This document shows positions 24,502-33,710 of a stretch of 38,569 bases of DNA, piece by piece. Numbering within the stretch: the first letter of the stretch is position 1; each line of letters begins with the position of its first letter. This DNA is from Anaerolineales bacterium HSG24 (lineage in GTDB: Bacteria > Chloroflexota > Anaerolineae > 4572-78 > J111): assembly GCA_030377895.1 (NCBI GenBank), contig JAUCGB010000033.1, positions 1-38,569 of the forward strand, read 5' to 3'. The position numbers and the translations under genes are program-made. Under the pieces are notes generated by a model. That model was not told where the DNA came from. It saw only the letters and a program-made list of their open reading frames with translations, and searched no databases.

Positions 24502-27500
24502 ATGGAAACAAACGAGCAAAATAACAAACTGTCCGATGTTCAAAAAAATGAAATTATTGAAGAAACTAGTTCCGCTACACCAGCCGAATCACCTGAAAAT
24601 CTACCGCCAACCGAAAAAGCCATGTCGATTGTGGCTCTGGGGGCTTCTGCCGGAGGACTAGAAGCGTATAAGCAGTTCTTTCGCCATACTTCTCCAAAAA
24701 CGGGCATGGCTTTTGTGTTGGTTCAGCATTTAGACCCCACTCACAACTCTATCTTAGGTGGCTTGCTCCAAAAGCATACCGCTATGAACGTCATTCAATT
24801 ACAGAATGATAAGGTAAAGGTTGAACCCAACTGTGTTTATATTATTCCCCCCAATAGAGATTTATTGATTGTTGATGGTGTATTACAGATAACAAAATCT
24901 GAAAAGTCTCATGGTATAAGGTTGCCCATTGATACATTTTTCCGTTCTTTAGCCCTAGACCAAAAAGAAAAAGCCATTGCCATTGTCCTGTCTGGAACGG
25001 GTAACGATGGCACATTAGGGATAAGGGCCATTAAAGGGGAGGGTGGTTTGGTAATGGCTCAAGAACTGGAAACGGCTAAGTATGAGGGCATGCCAAAAAG
25101 TGCCATTATTACTGGCTTAGTAGATTTTGTTTTGCCTGCGGAGCAAATGTCGAAAAAGTTGGTTGACTATTTTAGTTTGGCGTTTGTGCAAACTGAGGCA
25201 AAGGTTGAAGTGGTTGCCCCTGAAAAGTCTGATTATTTAGAACGAGCCTTTGCTTTATTACAAAATCAAACCGGACATGACTTTTCACATTATAAACAAA
25301 ATACGATTCGTCGTCGTATTGAGCGACGCATGGCCATTAACCAAATTGGTAAAATGTCTGATTATATCCAATATCTTGAAAGACATTCTGTGGAGGTAGG
25401 AATCCTGTTTAAAGAGTTATTAATCGGAGTCACCAGCTTTTTTAGAGATGCTGAGGCTTTTGAACTACTTAAAACAACGGTGATACCGACCTTATTTAAA
25501 GATAAAGATAGAGATAGAGATAGAGATTCAGAACGGCCCTTACGAATTTGGGTGGCCGGATGTTCCACTGGCGAAGAAGCCTATTCTATTGCCATTTTGA
25601 TATATGAATATATGAATCAGTTAAATTATAAGCGGTTTAAGGTGCAAATATTTGCCACTGATATTGATACTGAAACTATTGAAAAAGCTCGTATGGGAAG
25701 TTATCCTGATGGCATTGCGGCTGATATGCCCCCAGAATATCTAGACCTGTATTTTACCAAAAATAACGGCAATTATTGTATCATTAAGCCCATCAGAGAC
25801 ATGATTATTTTTGCCCCGCAAAGTATCATCAAAGACCCGCCCTTTTCGCGATTGGATTTAATCAGTTGTCGAAACCTGCTTATTTATTTGAATACGGCCC
25901 TACAGAAGAAAATAATTCCCATTTTTCACTACGCCTTAAATCCAGGAGGTTTTCTCCTTTTAGGTAGTTCTGAAACCTTGGGTGAATATAACGATCTGTT
26001 TAGGACCCTTGATAGAAAATGGAAACTGTTCCAACACAAGGCTTGGATTAGTGCTGATATAACAGGGTTCGATTTTTCAATCCCTGTTACTATCAAAACC
26101 CCTGTACATAAAACCAAAAAAGCTAAATACATTAGCTATCAGTCTCTGATTAAGGATATTTTGTTACAAGATTATACCCCCTCGGCCACAATCATTAATA
26201 GGGATGGAAATATTCTTTTTTCTCATGGTCGAGTTGGTAAATACTTAAAGCTGGCCTCCGGCGAAGCCACCCTCAACATTTTTGCGATGGCTCATCACAG
26301 CTTAAAACTTGAATTGACCACCGCTATTCGTAAATCAATCAATCAAAAAGAGGTGATTACCCATAAAGGGCTTGCCGTAAGCATTGATGGAACCCTTCAA
26401 CTGGTTAATTTAACAGTTCGGCCTATTTGGGAGGTTGTTGCAGAAAAAGGGTTGTTGATGGTCATCTTTGATGCTGTGTCTACTTTCCGTGAAGAAGTCG
26501 AAACAATCGCTGATTTATCCCAAGAAGCCTTGCTTGTTACCACCCTCGAGCAAGAGTTGAGTTCTACCAAAGAGTATTTACAAACCACCATTGAGGAGTT
26601 AGAAACCTCTAACGAAGAGCTTAAATCAACTAATGAGGAGTTACAATCGTCTAACGAAGAGTTGCAAAGTACCAATGAGGAGTTGGAAACCTCTAAGGAA
26701 GAGCTACAATCGGTTAACGAGGAGTTAGTTACCGTTAATGTAGAGCATCAGAATAAGATTGATCGCCTCTCAGTGTTAAATAATGACCTCAACAACCTGT
26801 TGGTTAGTACCGATATTGCTACGATATTTTTAGATAAGCAGTTACGTATTAAACGATTTACCCCCGTCACCACAAAGATAATCAATTTAATTCAAACTGA
26901 TATTAATCGTCCCCTCGCTCATATTGTCACCAATTTAAGTTATACTAAATTGGTTGATGATGCGGCAAAGGTTCTTAATACACTTGTTCTTAAGGAATTA
27001 AATGTCCAAAGTAACGATGGTCGTTGGTACGTTTTGCGTATTATACCTTACCATACCGTTGAAAATAAGGTTGATGGGGTGGTGATTACCTTTATAGATA
27101 TTACAAAACAGAAACTGGCCGAAAAGTCCCTTCGCATCTCAGAAGAAAATTTGCTGGGTATTGTGAAGAATGATAACGTCTTTATTGGTACGATAGACCG
27201 TCAGGGAACCTTGCTTTATATTAATCACACCCTACCACTGTTATCAATGGACGAGGTTATTGGCTCCAGTGTCTATGACTATATTTCACCAGAGTTCCAT
27301 GATGCAGCAAGGAACTGTTTTGAACAAGTTTTTGAGACCGGAAAGACCAACATCTTTAACCTCAAGGGGCTAGGAACCGAGGATAATCAAATCTGGTACA
27401 ACTCTCAAATTGCCCCAATAAAACAGGGCCATGAGGTTGTAGCAATAACCATGATAGCAACCGATATTACGGCAATTAAGCAAAAAGAGAGTATGTTACA

Positions 27501-27549
27501 ACAGGAAAATGAGGCATTGAAGGAGCAGTTGGTGGCGTTGAGGGGATAG
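24502..27549 (+). CDS. CheB methylesterase - CheR methyltransferase - PAS fusion protein
   Basis: This is a cytoplasmic signalling protein of 1015 residues. A CheB-type domain (about 40-225) has catalytic Ser49 (GASAGG), His76 (VQHLDP) and Asp169 (GTGNDGT), but no receiver in front. A CheR methyltransferase follows (about 247-512), with NTIRRRIERRM, GVTSFFRD, the SAM site WVAGCSTGEEAYS, IFATDID and SCRNLLIYL. Next come a PAS-like region (about 545-665), a long heptad coiled coil with repeated EELxSxNEEL (about 670-763), and two further PAS domains (about 770-1000). No kinase domain is attached. Such fusions are often linked to non-flagellar or stress sensing; no chemoreceptor or CheA lies nearby. 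AAGGAG sits 8 bases before the ATG. Confidence 0.95.
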   Translation: METNEQNNKLSDVQKNEIIEETSSATPAESPENLPPTEKAMSIVALGASAGGLEAYKQFFRHTSPKTGMAFVLVQHLDPTHNSILGGLLQKHTAMNVIQLQNDKVKVEPNCVYIIPPNRDLLIVDGVLQITKSEKSHGIRLPIDTFFRSLALDQKEKAIAIVLSGTGNDGTLGIRAIKGEGGLVMAQELETAKYEGMPKSAIITGLVDFVLPAEQMSKKLVDYFSLAFVQTEAKVEVVAPEKSDYLERAFALLQNQTGHDFSHYKQNTIRRRIERRMAINQIGKMSDYIQYLERHSVEVGILFKELLIGVTSFFRDAEAFELLKTTVIPTLFKDKDRDRDRDSERPLRIWVAGCSTGEEAYSIAILIYEYMNQLNYKRFKVQIFATDIDTETIEKARMGSYPDGIAADMPPEYLDLYFTKNNGNYCIIKPIRDMIIFAPQSIIKDPPFSRLDLISCRNLLIYLNTALQKKIIPIFHYALNPGGFLLLGSSETLGEYNDLFRTLDRKWKLFQHKAWISADITGFDFSIPVTIKTPVHKTKKAKYISYQSLIKDILLQDYTPSATIINRDGNILFSHGRVGKYLKLASGEATLNIFAMAHHSLKLELTTAIRKSINQKEVITHKGLAVSIDGTLQLVNLTVRPIWEVVAEKGLLMVIFDAVSTFREEVETIADLSQEALLVTTLEQELSSTKEYLQTTIEELETSNEELKSTNEELQSSNEELQSTNEELETSKEELQSVNEELVTVNVEHQNKIDRLSVLNNDLNNLLVSTDIATIFLDKQLRIKRFTPVTTKIINLIQTDINRPLAHIVTNLSYTKLVDDAAKVLNTLVLKELNVQSNDGRWYVLRIIPYHTVENKVDGVVITFIDITKQKLAEKSLRISEENLLGIVKNDNVFIGTIDRQGTLLYINHTLPLLSMDEVIGSSVYDYISPEFHDAARNCFEQVFETGKTNIFNLKGLGTEDNQIWYNSQIAPIKQGHEVVAITMIATDITAIKQKESMLQQENEALKEQLVALRG
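25501..25530. repeat. In-frame 6-bp tandem repeat in the CheR domain
   Basis: Five GATARA-type units (GATAAA, three GATAGA, GATTCA) encode Asp-Lys/Asp-Arg/Asp-Ser pairs (residues 334-343). They lie just before the SAM-binding strand RIWVAGCSTGEEA, in a loop between TLFK and RPLRIW. It is an uncommonly charged insertion in this family. Confidence 0.85.
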
Positions 27550-27567
27550 GAAAACTTAGGCTATCAA

Positions 27568-27614
27568 CGTAAACCGAGACATGTAGCACATGCTTCAGCC
27601 TGTGCCGCACAGTC
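27568..27614. repeat. Family D fragment, inverted orientation
   Basis: CTATCAACGTAAACCGAGAC, then ATGTAGCACATGCTTCAGCC and GTGCCGCACAGTC, is the right half of family D read backwards. It is cut off where a family B element begins. Confidence 0.65.
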
Positions 27615-27616
27615 TA

Positions 27617-27948
27617 GGAATCGGAATTAAATAAGTTACGCGTTTGGCAATCGTAGGGGCGAGGCAAGGCGGTGTAGCGTTGGCTTGAAATCAGAACTTC
27701 AATCCGCCTTGCCTCGCCCTGAATCCACGGCATGACGGGCGAGGCAGGGGCGGAACGGAGATGGTTGCATATTCCAAGTCTAGACCGCCCTGCCTACAGT
27801 CTTTCAGATAATGGTTTTCAATTCAAGACCAACCTTCCCGCAAGTTTAGAACTTGCGGGAAGGTAACGGCTGAAAATGTTTATCTGAACATCTATAGCCC
27901 CTACAATAATCTCCGACGCAAATGCACATGTTAATTAATGCCCATTCC
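27617..27948. mobile_element. Family B element carrying a nested family C element
   Basis: The ends are GGAATCGGAATTAAAT and TTAATTAATGCCCATTCC, flanked by TA on both sides. The interior is the GC-rich CCGCCTTGCCTCGCCC type seen in the copies at 20487, 33356 and 36093. Those copies read continuously through CTGCCTAGCCCCTAC, where this copy is split by a C element. 27951-28016 contains the leader of the next gene. Confidence 0.82.
27797..27894. mobile_element. Family C element, 98 bp, inserted in family B with TA duplication
   Basis: It runs from CAGTCTTTCAGATAATGG to TTTATCTGAACATCTA, with the CCCGCAAGTT/AACTTGCGGG core hairpin. TA occurs at 27795-27796 and 27895-27896; the undisturbed B sequence has it once (GCCTAGCCCC). 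Confidence 0.88.
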
Positions 27949-28016
27949 TAGAGTCATCCCACATTTGGGTATTATGGCTACGAGGAGGCTGAACGGTTAT
28001 TTTCAGAGGGGGAAAC

Positions 28017-30284
28017 ATGATGAATGAAACTGAACTACGTCAGTTAGCAGAAACTACTTTAGATGAGAGAGGTGTAAAATTTTCTCATCCAGCGATAGAA
28101 AATGTTCGAAGCATCATTCATGAACTCCATGTACATCAAATTGAGCTAGAAATACAAAATGAAACTCTCCGCCAAACCCAACAACAACTTGAAAAAAATC
28201 GCGATAAATACGCCGATTTATATGATTTCGCGCCAATTGGCTATTTTACCCTAGATTACACTGGACTAATTCTGGAAGCGAATCTGACCGGCGCTAACAA
28301 GTTAGAGCAGCCAAGATATCAGCTAATAAAACGGTTATTATCCACTTTTATTATCAAAGATGATCAGGATAAATTTTACGCATATCGTCAGTTGGTTTTT
28401 GAGACCAAGATTCAACAAAGTTGTGAACTTACCATTATAACCAAAACTGGTAATCAATTTATAGCTCAACTAGAAAGCATTGCCATAACAAAAAAGGGTG
28501 CGAAGACTCCTCGAAGCTGGCGTATTGCGATGATAGATATTACGGAGCGAAAATTAGCCGAAACAAAGCTGAGGGAAAGCGAAGAGCGTTATGCCCTCAC
28601 CTCTCGGGGGGTTAATGATGGCTTGTGGGATTGGGACTTAAAAACAAACACCATTTATTTCTCCTCACGCTGGAAAAGTATGCTAGGCTACCAAGAACAG
28701 GAGATTGGCAATCAGCCTGATAGTTGGTTCAGGCTGATTCATCCCAATGACCTTGAACCATTCAAGGTTACCCTTAACGCTCATATCGATAATATCGAAC
28801 CCCCTTTTCAGCATGAATATCAGATGTTACACCATGATGGAACCTATCGTTGGATGCTTTGTCGAGGGGCAGTTATTCGAGATGCAATAAAGGGAGCCTA
28901 TCGCCTAGCTGGTTCTCAAACAGACATCACCTCTCAAAAAGAAGCTGAGAAAAAACTGTATCACCAAGCCACCCATGACCGGCTAACAAAGTTACCAAAT
29001 AGGACAATGTGTAAAAAAGAGTTGCAAAACGCAATAAGACTAGCCAAGCAAAACCCTAAATGGCAATTTGCGGTTCTATTTCTCGATATTGACCGGTTTA
29101 AAGTTATCAATGACAGTTTAGGGCATTTAGCCGGAGATAAAGTTTTGGTAATTTTTGCCCAGCGGCTTAAAAATTCTGTTGCCTCTACCAATGTCGTGGC
29201 TCGCTTTGGGGGGGATGAGTTCGTTATTCTCTTGAATGATATAAAAACTCGAAATGACGCAACCTGTATCGCTAGGCACATTCAAAAGCAAATTGCCCTC
29301 CCCATCCACTTAAAAGGGCATGAGATTGTTATGACTACCAGTATTGGTATTAGATTAAGTGAAAATTCATCCACAAGTGAGCCTGAAGATTTTTTGCGAG
29401 ATGCGGATACAGCCATGTATCAGGCCAAGCTCCATGGGCGAGCCGGATATAAACTCTTTGCCCCTAGCATGCATACCCAAACCCTAATTCGGCTGACCTT
29501 AGAGGAGGATTTAAGGCAGGCGATTAAAAATCAAGAGTTTCAGATTTATTATCAACCGATTATATCGTTATTAAGGCATAAAATTGTGGGCGTTGAGGCT
29601 TTGTTACGATGGTTACATCCGCAAAGGGGACTTATTCAGCCGGTCGATTTTATCCCTTTGCTTGAGGAAATGGGGCTTATTATTACGGTTGGCGAGTGGG
29701 TGTTGGATACGGCCTGTAAACAGGTTAAATTTTGGCAGGAGCGCGGATACAAATCATTGCGTTTAGCTGTTAATATGTCACTTCGTCAGGTTCAGGAACC
29801 AGGTTTAGTAGATATAATTAAAAAGACGCTACAAGAAACTGGCCTAAACGCAGATCTACTTGAACTGGAAATTACGGAGAGTATTGTGATGAAGGATATA
29901 GACCAAAATTTAAGAATTTTGAATGAGTTGAGAGATGTTGGTTTGTCGATTTCGATTGATGATTTTGGAACGGGTTACTCTTCCTTGGGGCGTTTAACCC
30001 ATCTCCCTATTAACAGGTTAAAAATAGATGCCTCATTTATAAATAAAATAACCATCAGCGAGAGTGATGAGGCTGTTATCCTCGCTATTATTGCCTTGGC
30101 TCATACTCTTAAGCTAAAGGTTGTAGCTGAGGGCGTGGAAACGAATAAACAGTTGGCTTTCTTAAAAGAGCATCTGTGCGATGAGATACAAGGGTTTCTT
30201 TATTACCGTCCCAAACCCGCCAATACATTTACCCATGTAGTGGAAGGTAGAGGATGGAGGGTAGAGGAGAGAGGGTCAACTTAA
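28017..30284 (+). CDS. PAS-PAS-GGDEF-EAL cyclic-di-GMP signalling protein
   Basis: This is a soluble 755-residue protein that can in principle make and degrade cyclic di-GMP. Two PAS domains (about 58-180 and 185-310) precede a GGDEF domain with an intact active site (ARFGGDEF, residues 398-402) and FLDIDRFKVIND. An EAL domain (Glu527 of EALLRW) follows. In the EAL domain the expected metal and catalytic residues are present: Asn in VNMSLRQ, Glu in LELEITES, DDFGTGYSSL, Lys in LKIDASF and VVAEGVET. No RxxD inhibitory site precedes GGDEF. A GAGGGGG site lies just before the ATG. The C-terminal tail after NTFTHVV is translated repeat (EGRGWRVEERGST), and the stop codon is inside a family E end. 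Confidence 0.95.
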   Translation: MMNETELRQLAETTLDERGVKFSHPAIENVRSIIHELHVHQIELEIQNETLRQTQQQLEKNRDKYADLYDFAPIGYFTLDYTGLILEANLTGANKLEQPRYQLIKRLLSTFIIKDDQDKFYAYRQLVFETKIQQSCELTIITKTGNQFIAQLESIAITKKGAKTPRSWRIAMIDITERKLAETKLRESEERYALTSRGVNDGLWDWDLKTNTIYFSSRWKSMLGYQEQEIGNQPDSWFRLIHPNDLEPFKVTLNAHIDNIEPPFQHEYQMLHHDGTYRWMLCRGAVIRDAIKGAYRLAGSQTDITSQKEAEKKLYHQATHDRLTKLPNRTMCKKELQNAIRLAKQNPKWQFAVLFLDIDRFKVINDSLGHLAGDKVLVIFAQRLKNSVASTNVVARFGGDEFVILLNDIKTRNDATCIARHIQKQIALPIHLKGHEIVMTTSIGIRLSENSSTSEPEDFLRDADTAMYQAKLHGRAGYKLFAPSMHTQTLIRLTLEEDLRQAIKNQEFQIYYQPIISLLRHKIVGVEALLRWLHPQRGLIQPVDFIPLLEEMGLIITVGEWVLDTACKQVKFWQERGYKSLRLAVNMSLRQVQEPGLVDIIKKTLQETGLNADLLELEITESIVMKDIDQNLRILNELRDVGLSISIDDFGTGYSSLGRLTHLPINRLKIDASFINKITISESDEAVILAIIALAHTLKLKVVAEGVETNKQLAFLKEHLCDEIQGFLYYRPKPANTFTHVVEGRGWRVEERGST

Positions 30285-30290
30285 AAGTTC

Positions 30291-30378
30291 GTAGTAGTAG
30301 TGATAAGGAGTGCAAAGCTTGCTTTGCAGGCAAGCCTTGCACTCCGGATTCTGCCATCACTACTTGTGCAGGACTACC
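30291..30378. mobile_element. Family H element with a GGAGTGCAA core hairpin
   Basis: The right end CACTACTTGTGCAGGACTACC matches the H copies at 6770 and 30592; the left end GTAGTAGTAGTGATA is a variant. The core stem is GGAGTGCAA...TTGCACTCC with an inner GCTTGC/GCAAGC. It follows a family E left end (30275-30291). Confidence 0.65.
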
Positions 30379-30395
30379 GTTTTTTGATCATGACC

Positions 30396-30585
30396 GTCAA
30401 CTTAAAAGTTCGTAGTAGGCACTTTAGTGCCGTTTAAAGGGCTATCAACTTAACGTGCGACAGATAATATCGTAGCACAGTCTTTAGACTGTGCCGCACA
30501 GGCAGAAGCATGTGCTACATGCCTCGGCTTACGTTGATAGCCCGTTTAAAGGCGATGAATCGCCTACTACAAACGTTAAGTTGAC
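30396..30585. mobile_element. Family E element interrupted by a family D element
   Basis: The left half GTCAACTTAAAAGTTCG and GTAGTAGGCACTTTAGTGCC, and the right half ATCGCCTACTACAAACG and TTAAGTTGAC, match the uninterrupted E copy at 20700. D occupies the middle. Confidence 0.8.
30440..30542. mobile_element. Family D element, 103 bp, inserted in family E with 9-bp target duplication
   Basis: The ends are GGCTATCAAC and GTTGATAGCC (perfect inverted repeats). The core palindrome is CACAGTCTTTAGACTGTG. CGTTTAAAG flanks it on both sides (30431-30439 and 30543-30551), a clean 9-bp duplication. Confidence 0.9.
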
Positions 30586-30591
30586 ATTTAT

Positions 30592-30652
30592 GGTAGTAAT
30601 AGTGATAGCCGAGGCATAAACTCGGTTTTACCACTATTTCTACAGGACTACC
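30592..30652. mobile_element. Family H element, short, with GAGGCATAAACTC core
   Basis: The ends are GGTAGTAATAGTGATA and CACTATTTCTACAGGACTACC. The core GCCGAGGCATAAACTCGGTTT is a small hairpin unlike those of the other H copies. It ends 15 bases before the nucleotidylyltransferase ATG and therefore forms most of its leader. Confidence 0.65.
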
Positions 30653-30667
30653 GACGAGACGATTATT

Positions 30668-33169
30668 ATGAAAGCAGTTGTTATGGCCGGCGGAGCCGGT
30701 TCAAGATTACGTCCATTAACTATCCATAGACCTAAGCCCATGGTGCCGATTATCAACAAACCGGTCATAAGCCATATTCTGGATTTACTCAAACAGCATG
30801 GGGCTACAGAAGTCATCATTACAGTCCAATATTTGGCTGATTTTATTCAGAAATTTTTTGGTGATGGCTCCAATTTAGGATTAAAAATACATTATTCGAT
30901 TGAAGACATACCCTTAGGAACGGCTGGCAGTGTCAAAAATGCCCAAGATTACCTTGATGACACCTTTATCGTCATTAGTGGCGATGCGTTAACAAATTTC
31001 AATTTGACCAAGGTGCTTGAGTATCATAAAAAAAACAAGGCCATCACCACCTTGGCCCTCTATCGTGTGGATAACCCGATTGATTATGGAGTGACGATAT
31101 TGGATGATAAAGGGCATATTGTCCGGTTTCAAGAAAAGCCGAGTCGCGGCTCAGTGATGTCAGATTATGTTAATACAGGTATTTATGTCCTTGAGCCTAA
31201 CGTACTTGACTATTTCGATACCAATATCCCCTTCGATTTTGCGAACGATTTATTCCCCTTACTGCAAGAAAAAGGATACGATTTATATGGATACGTCTGT
31301 GAGGGATACTGGTGTGATATTGGCAATATTTCTGAATATATGCGAGCTACCAGTGACGCATTGCATGGACATATTACGGGAGGAAATTACGGACATCGGC
31401 TTAAGGATAATATTTGGGTTGAACACGATGTTGATATCGCGCCCGATGCTCATTTGGAAGGGCCAATCTATTTAGGGACCTCCGTCCAAGTGCGCTCCGG
31501 CGTGGTCATTCGCGGCCCGGTGGTGATTAGAGATTACAGCGTGATTGATTATGATGCCATCATTGAACGCTCCATTTGTTGGCGAAACTGTTATGTGGGC
31601 GAAAGAGCGCAAATTAGTGGAGCCATACTGCTCAGACAAGTCAGTATCAAACCCAGAGCCAAGATTTTTGAAGGGGCGGTGATTGGCGATGGCACGATTG
31701 TTGGCACAGGGGCAACCATTAACCCCAATGTAAAGATTTGGCCCAACAAAGATATTGAGCCGCGCGCCACCGTTAATAGTAGCATTATATGGGGGGCGCA
31801 AGGGCGACGAGACCTATTTACTCACGGTGGGGTTAGAGGCATGGTCAATATCGACTTGACTCCCGAATTCAGCGCCAAACTTGGGGCGGCTTTCGGAGGG
31901 ACGCTTCCAAAGGGGGCTATCGTGACCCTCAACCGAGATACACACCGCAGTTCGCGGATGATCAAACGAGCTATTGTCTCCGGTTTGCCATCGGCGGGCA
32001 TTAATGTGTGGGACTTACAATCACAACCAATTCCGGTTGCCCGCTACTATACCGGAATTTGTGGAGCCGTCGGTGGGGTTCATGTGCAATTATCACCCGT
32101 AGACCAACGGGTGATTGATATTCATTTTATGGATAGTAAAGGTCAAGATTTAGGTGAAAAACGACGTAGAAACGTTGAAAGGGTCTTTTTTAGAGAAGAT
32201 TTCAGGCGGGTTTATTTGGATGATACTGGCACGATTGAATATGCTCAACAAGTGATAGAACGGTATAAGACCGATTTTTTAACCCACCTAAACACCAAAG
32301 TGATTCATGAACGAGCCTTTAAAATTATTGTTGATTTTGCAAACGCGCCCGCGGCCAAAGTTTTGCCAGCCATTCTCTACGCGCTAAATTGTAATGTAAT
32401 TGCCCTTAATGCCAATATTGATGACTCTAAGACCATTCTCAAAAAAACGGAGTTTCAAACCTCACTTCGTCAACTGCAACTGATTGCTACTACCTTAGAA
32501 ACGCAAATCGGCGTATTGGTTGGGCCCGGTGGAGAGAAGATATTTCTTACGGATGATCGAGGCTATATGTTAGAAGGAGTAACTGCTTGCGCCGCCATAA
32601 TGGAACTGGCTTTGCGAGACATGCCCGGCAGTACGGTGGCCATACCTGTTGACCTACCGAACCTGTTTGAGAGAATAGCCAAACGCCATAACGGGCGCGT
32701 CATTCGGACCGAACTCAATCCGGGCGCGCTGATTAAGGCCGCTCGTTCTAATAATGTCATTGTGGCCGGTAATGGGCGTGGTAACTTTATTTTTCCTAAT
32801 TTTCAACATGCATACGACGGTCTGATGGCCTTGGCTAAGTTGTTAGAGTTTTTGGCCACTCAAAAAGTGAAACTGAGTGAAGTAGTCACGAGCTTGCCGC
32901 ACTATCATATCAGCCGCCGAGAAGTGTCATGCGCTTGGGAAGCCAAAGCAACCGTCATGCGTTTGATTAACGAACGATTCCAAAACTACGAAAACCGTAT
33001 TCTAAACGGTCTAAAAATTGAACTTGGAGTTAATACATGGGTCTTGATTATACCCGACCCCATTCTACCCACTTTCCGAGTCACCGTCGAAGCAACGAGC
33101 CGCAAAGAAGTAGAACATTTGGCCGATGAATACGCCCAAATGATTGAAAAAATCACCCCAACTCACTGA
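30668..33169 (+). CDS. Sugar-1-phosphate nucleotidylyltransferase fused to a degenerate phosphohexomutase domain
   Basis: This is an 833-residue cytoplasmic protein, of the kind annotated as mannose-1-phosphate guanylyltransferase. The nucleotidylyltransferase domain (about 1-235) starts [20 protein letters not shown], the signature for nucleotide and pyrophosphate binding. It also has [15 protein letters not shown] and [11 protein letters not shown] left-handed beta-helix of hexapeptide repeats follows (about 250-370). A phosphohexomutase-like region (about 385-830) retains [17 protein letters not shown] but lacks the TASHNP-type phosphoserine loop ([15 protein letters not shown] instead) and the DGDGDR metal loop ([15 protein letters not shown] instead). 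It probably makes a nucleotide sugar for glycans; the mutase half is likely structural or regulatory. No glycan gene is adjacent and no strong ribosome site is seen. Confidence 0.9.
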   Translation: MKAVVMAGGAGSRLRPLTIHRPKPMVPIINKPVISHILDLLKQHGATEVIITVQYLADFIQKFFGDGSNLGLKIHYSIEDIPLGTAGSVKNAQDYLDDTFIVISGDALTNFNLTKVLEYHKKNKAITTLALYRVDNPIDYGVTILDDKGHIVRFQEKPSRGSVMSDYVNTGIYVLEPNVLDYFDTNIPFDFANDLFPLLQEKGYDLYGYVCEGYWCDIGNISEYMRATSDALHGHITGGNYGHRLKDNIWVEHDVDIAPDAHLEGPIYLGTSVQVRSGVVIRGPVVIRDYSVIDYDAIIERSICWRNCYVGERAQISGAILLRQVSIKPRAKIFEGAVIGDGTIVGTGATINPNVKIWPNKDIEPRATVNSSIIWGAQGRRDLFTHGGVRGMVNIDLTPEFSAKLGAAFGGTLPKGAIVTLNRDTHRSSRMIKRAIVSGLPSAGINVWDLQSQPIPVARYYTGICGAVGGVHVQLSPVDQRVIDIHFMDSKGQDLGEKRRRNVERVFFREDFRRVYLDDTGTIEYAQQVIERYKTDFLTHLNTKVIHERAFKIIVDFANAPAAKVLPAILYALNCNVIALNANIDDSKTILKKTEFQTSLRQLQLIATTLETQIGVLVGPGGEKIFLTDDRGYMLEGVTACAAIMELALRDMPGSTVAIPVDLPNLFERIAKRHNGRVIRTELNPGALIKAARSNNVIVAGNGRGNFIFPNFQHAYDGLMALAKLLEFLATQKVKLSEVVTSLPHYHISRREVSCAWEAKATVMRLINERFQNYENRILNGLKIELGVNTWVLIIPDPILPTFRVTVEATSRKEVEHLADEYAQMIEKITPTH

Positions 33170-33170
33170 T

Positions 33171-33331
33171 TCTCATAAATGAGGAATGGGGAATGGGAAA
33201 TGGGGAATGAGGAATGAGCGCAAGTAGCATTATGGATGAATATAACTAACTCTACCGTGTTTTCAATGCCAATTCTTAGCCACAAAACGCAATTTACCAT
33301 TTATAATTCACCATTTACCATTTATAATTTC
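33171..33331. repeat. Family K repeat
   Basis: A run of GAGGAATGGGGAATGGG-type units leads into the same middle as at 23192 (GCATTATGGATGAATATAAC, TGTTTTCAATGCCAATTCTT). It ends in ATTTACCATTTATAATTC-type heptamers. It lies just beyond the nucleotidylyltransferase stop. Confidence 0.75.
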
Positions 33332-33355
33332 ATTCCACCCGGCCTGACGCACTTA

Positions 33356-33578
33356 GGAATGGGCATTAATTCACATGTGCATTTGCGTCGGAGATTATGG
33401 TAGGGGCTAGGCAGGGCGGTCTAGACTTGGAATGTGCGACCATCTCCGCTCCGCCCCTGCCTCGCCCGTCATTCCGTGGATTCAGGGCGAGGCAAGGCGG
33501 ATTGGAGTTCTGATTTCAAACCAACGCTACACCGCCCTGCCTAGCCCCTACGATTGCCAAACGCGCAATTCCGATTCC
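33356..33578. mobile_element. Family B element, right end shortened
   Basis: It begins GGAATGGGCATTAATTCAC and ends GCGCAATTCCGATTCC, having lost the ACTTATTTA stretch. The interior matches the copy at 36093 nearly base for base, including a spurious reading frame that appears in both. No duplication is visible at the flanks. Confidence 0.75.
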
Positions 33579-33651
33579 TTTGGGGACAAAAAATCATTTA
33601 TGACCATGTTTACAACCCTATAGATTTGTGGTATTATTTTCGGCTGAACAA

Positions 33652-33699
33652 TGTCTAGTACTGGAAGCACAGGCTTCCAGCCTACGTTTCCAGTAGACA
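33652..33699. repeat. Family L palindrome
   Basis: Outer arms TGTCTAGTACTGGAA and TTCCAGTAGACA enclose a CTGGAAGC/GCTTCCAG hairpin. It is a single copy in this window, but built on the same plan (inverted ends plus core stem) as the other families. Confidence 0.5.
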
Positions 33700-33710
33700 A
33701 TCTAAAAATC

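Noticed and set aside
24502..30284. A single operon of CheB/CheR fusion and GGDEF-EAL genes
   Set aside because: 467 bases of nested B and C elements separate them, so co-transcription cannot be claimed from the sequence.
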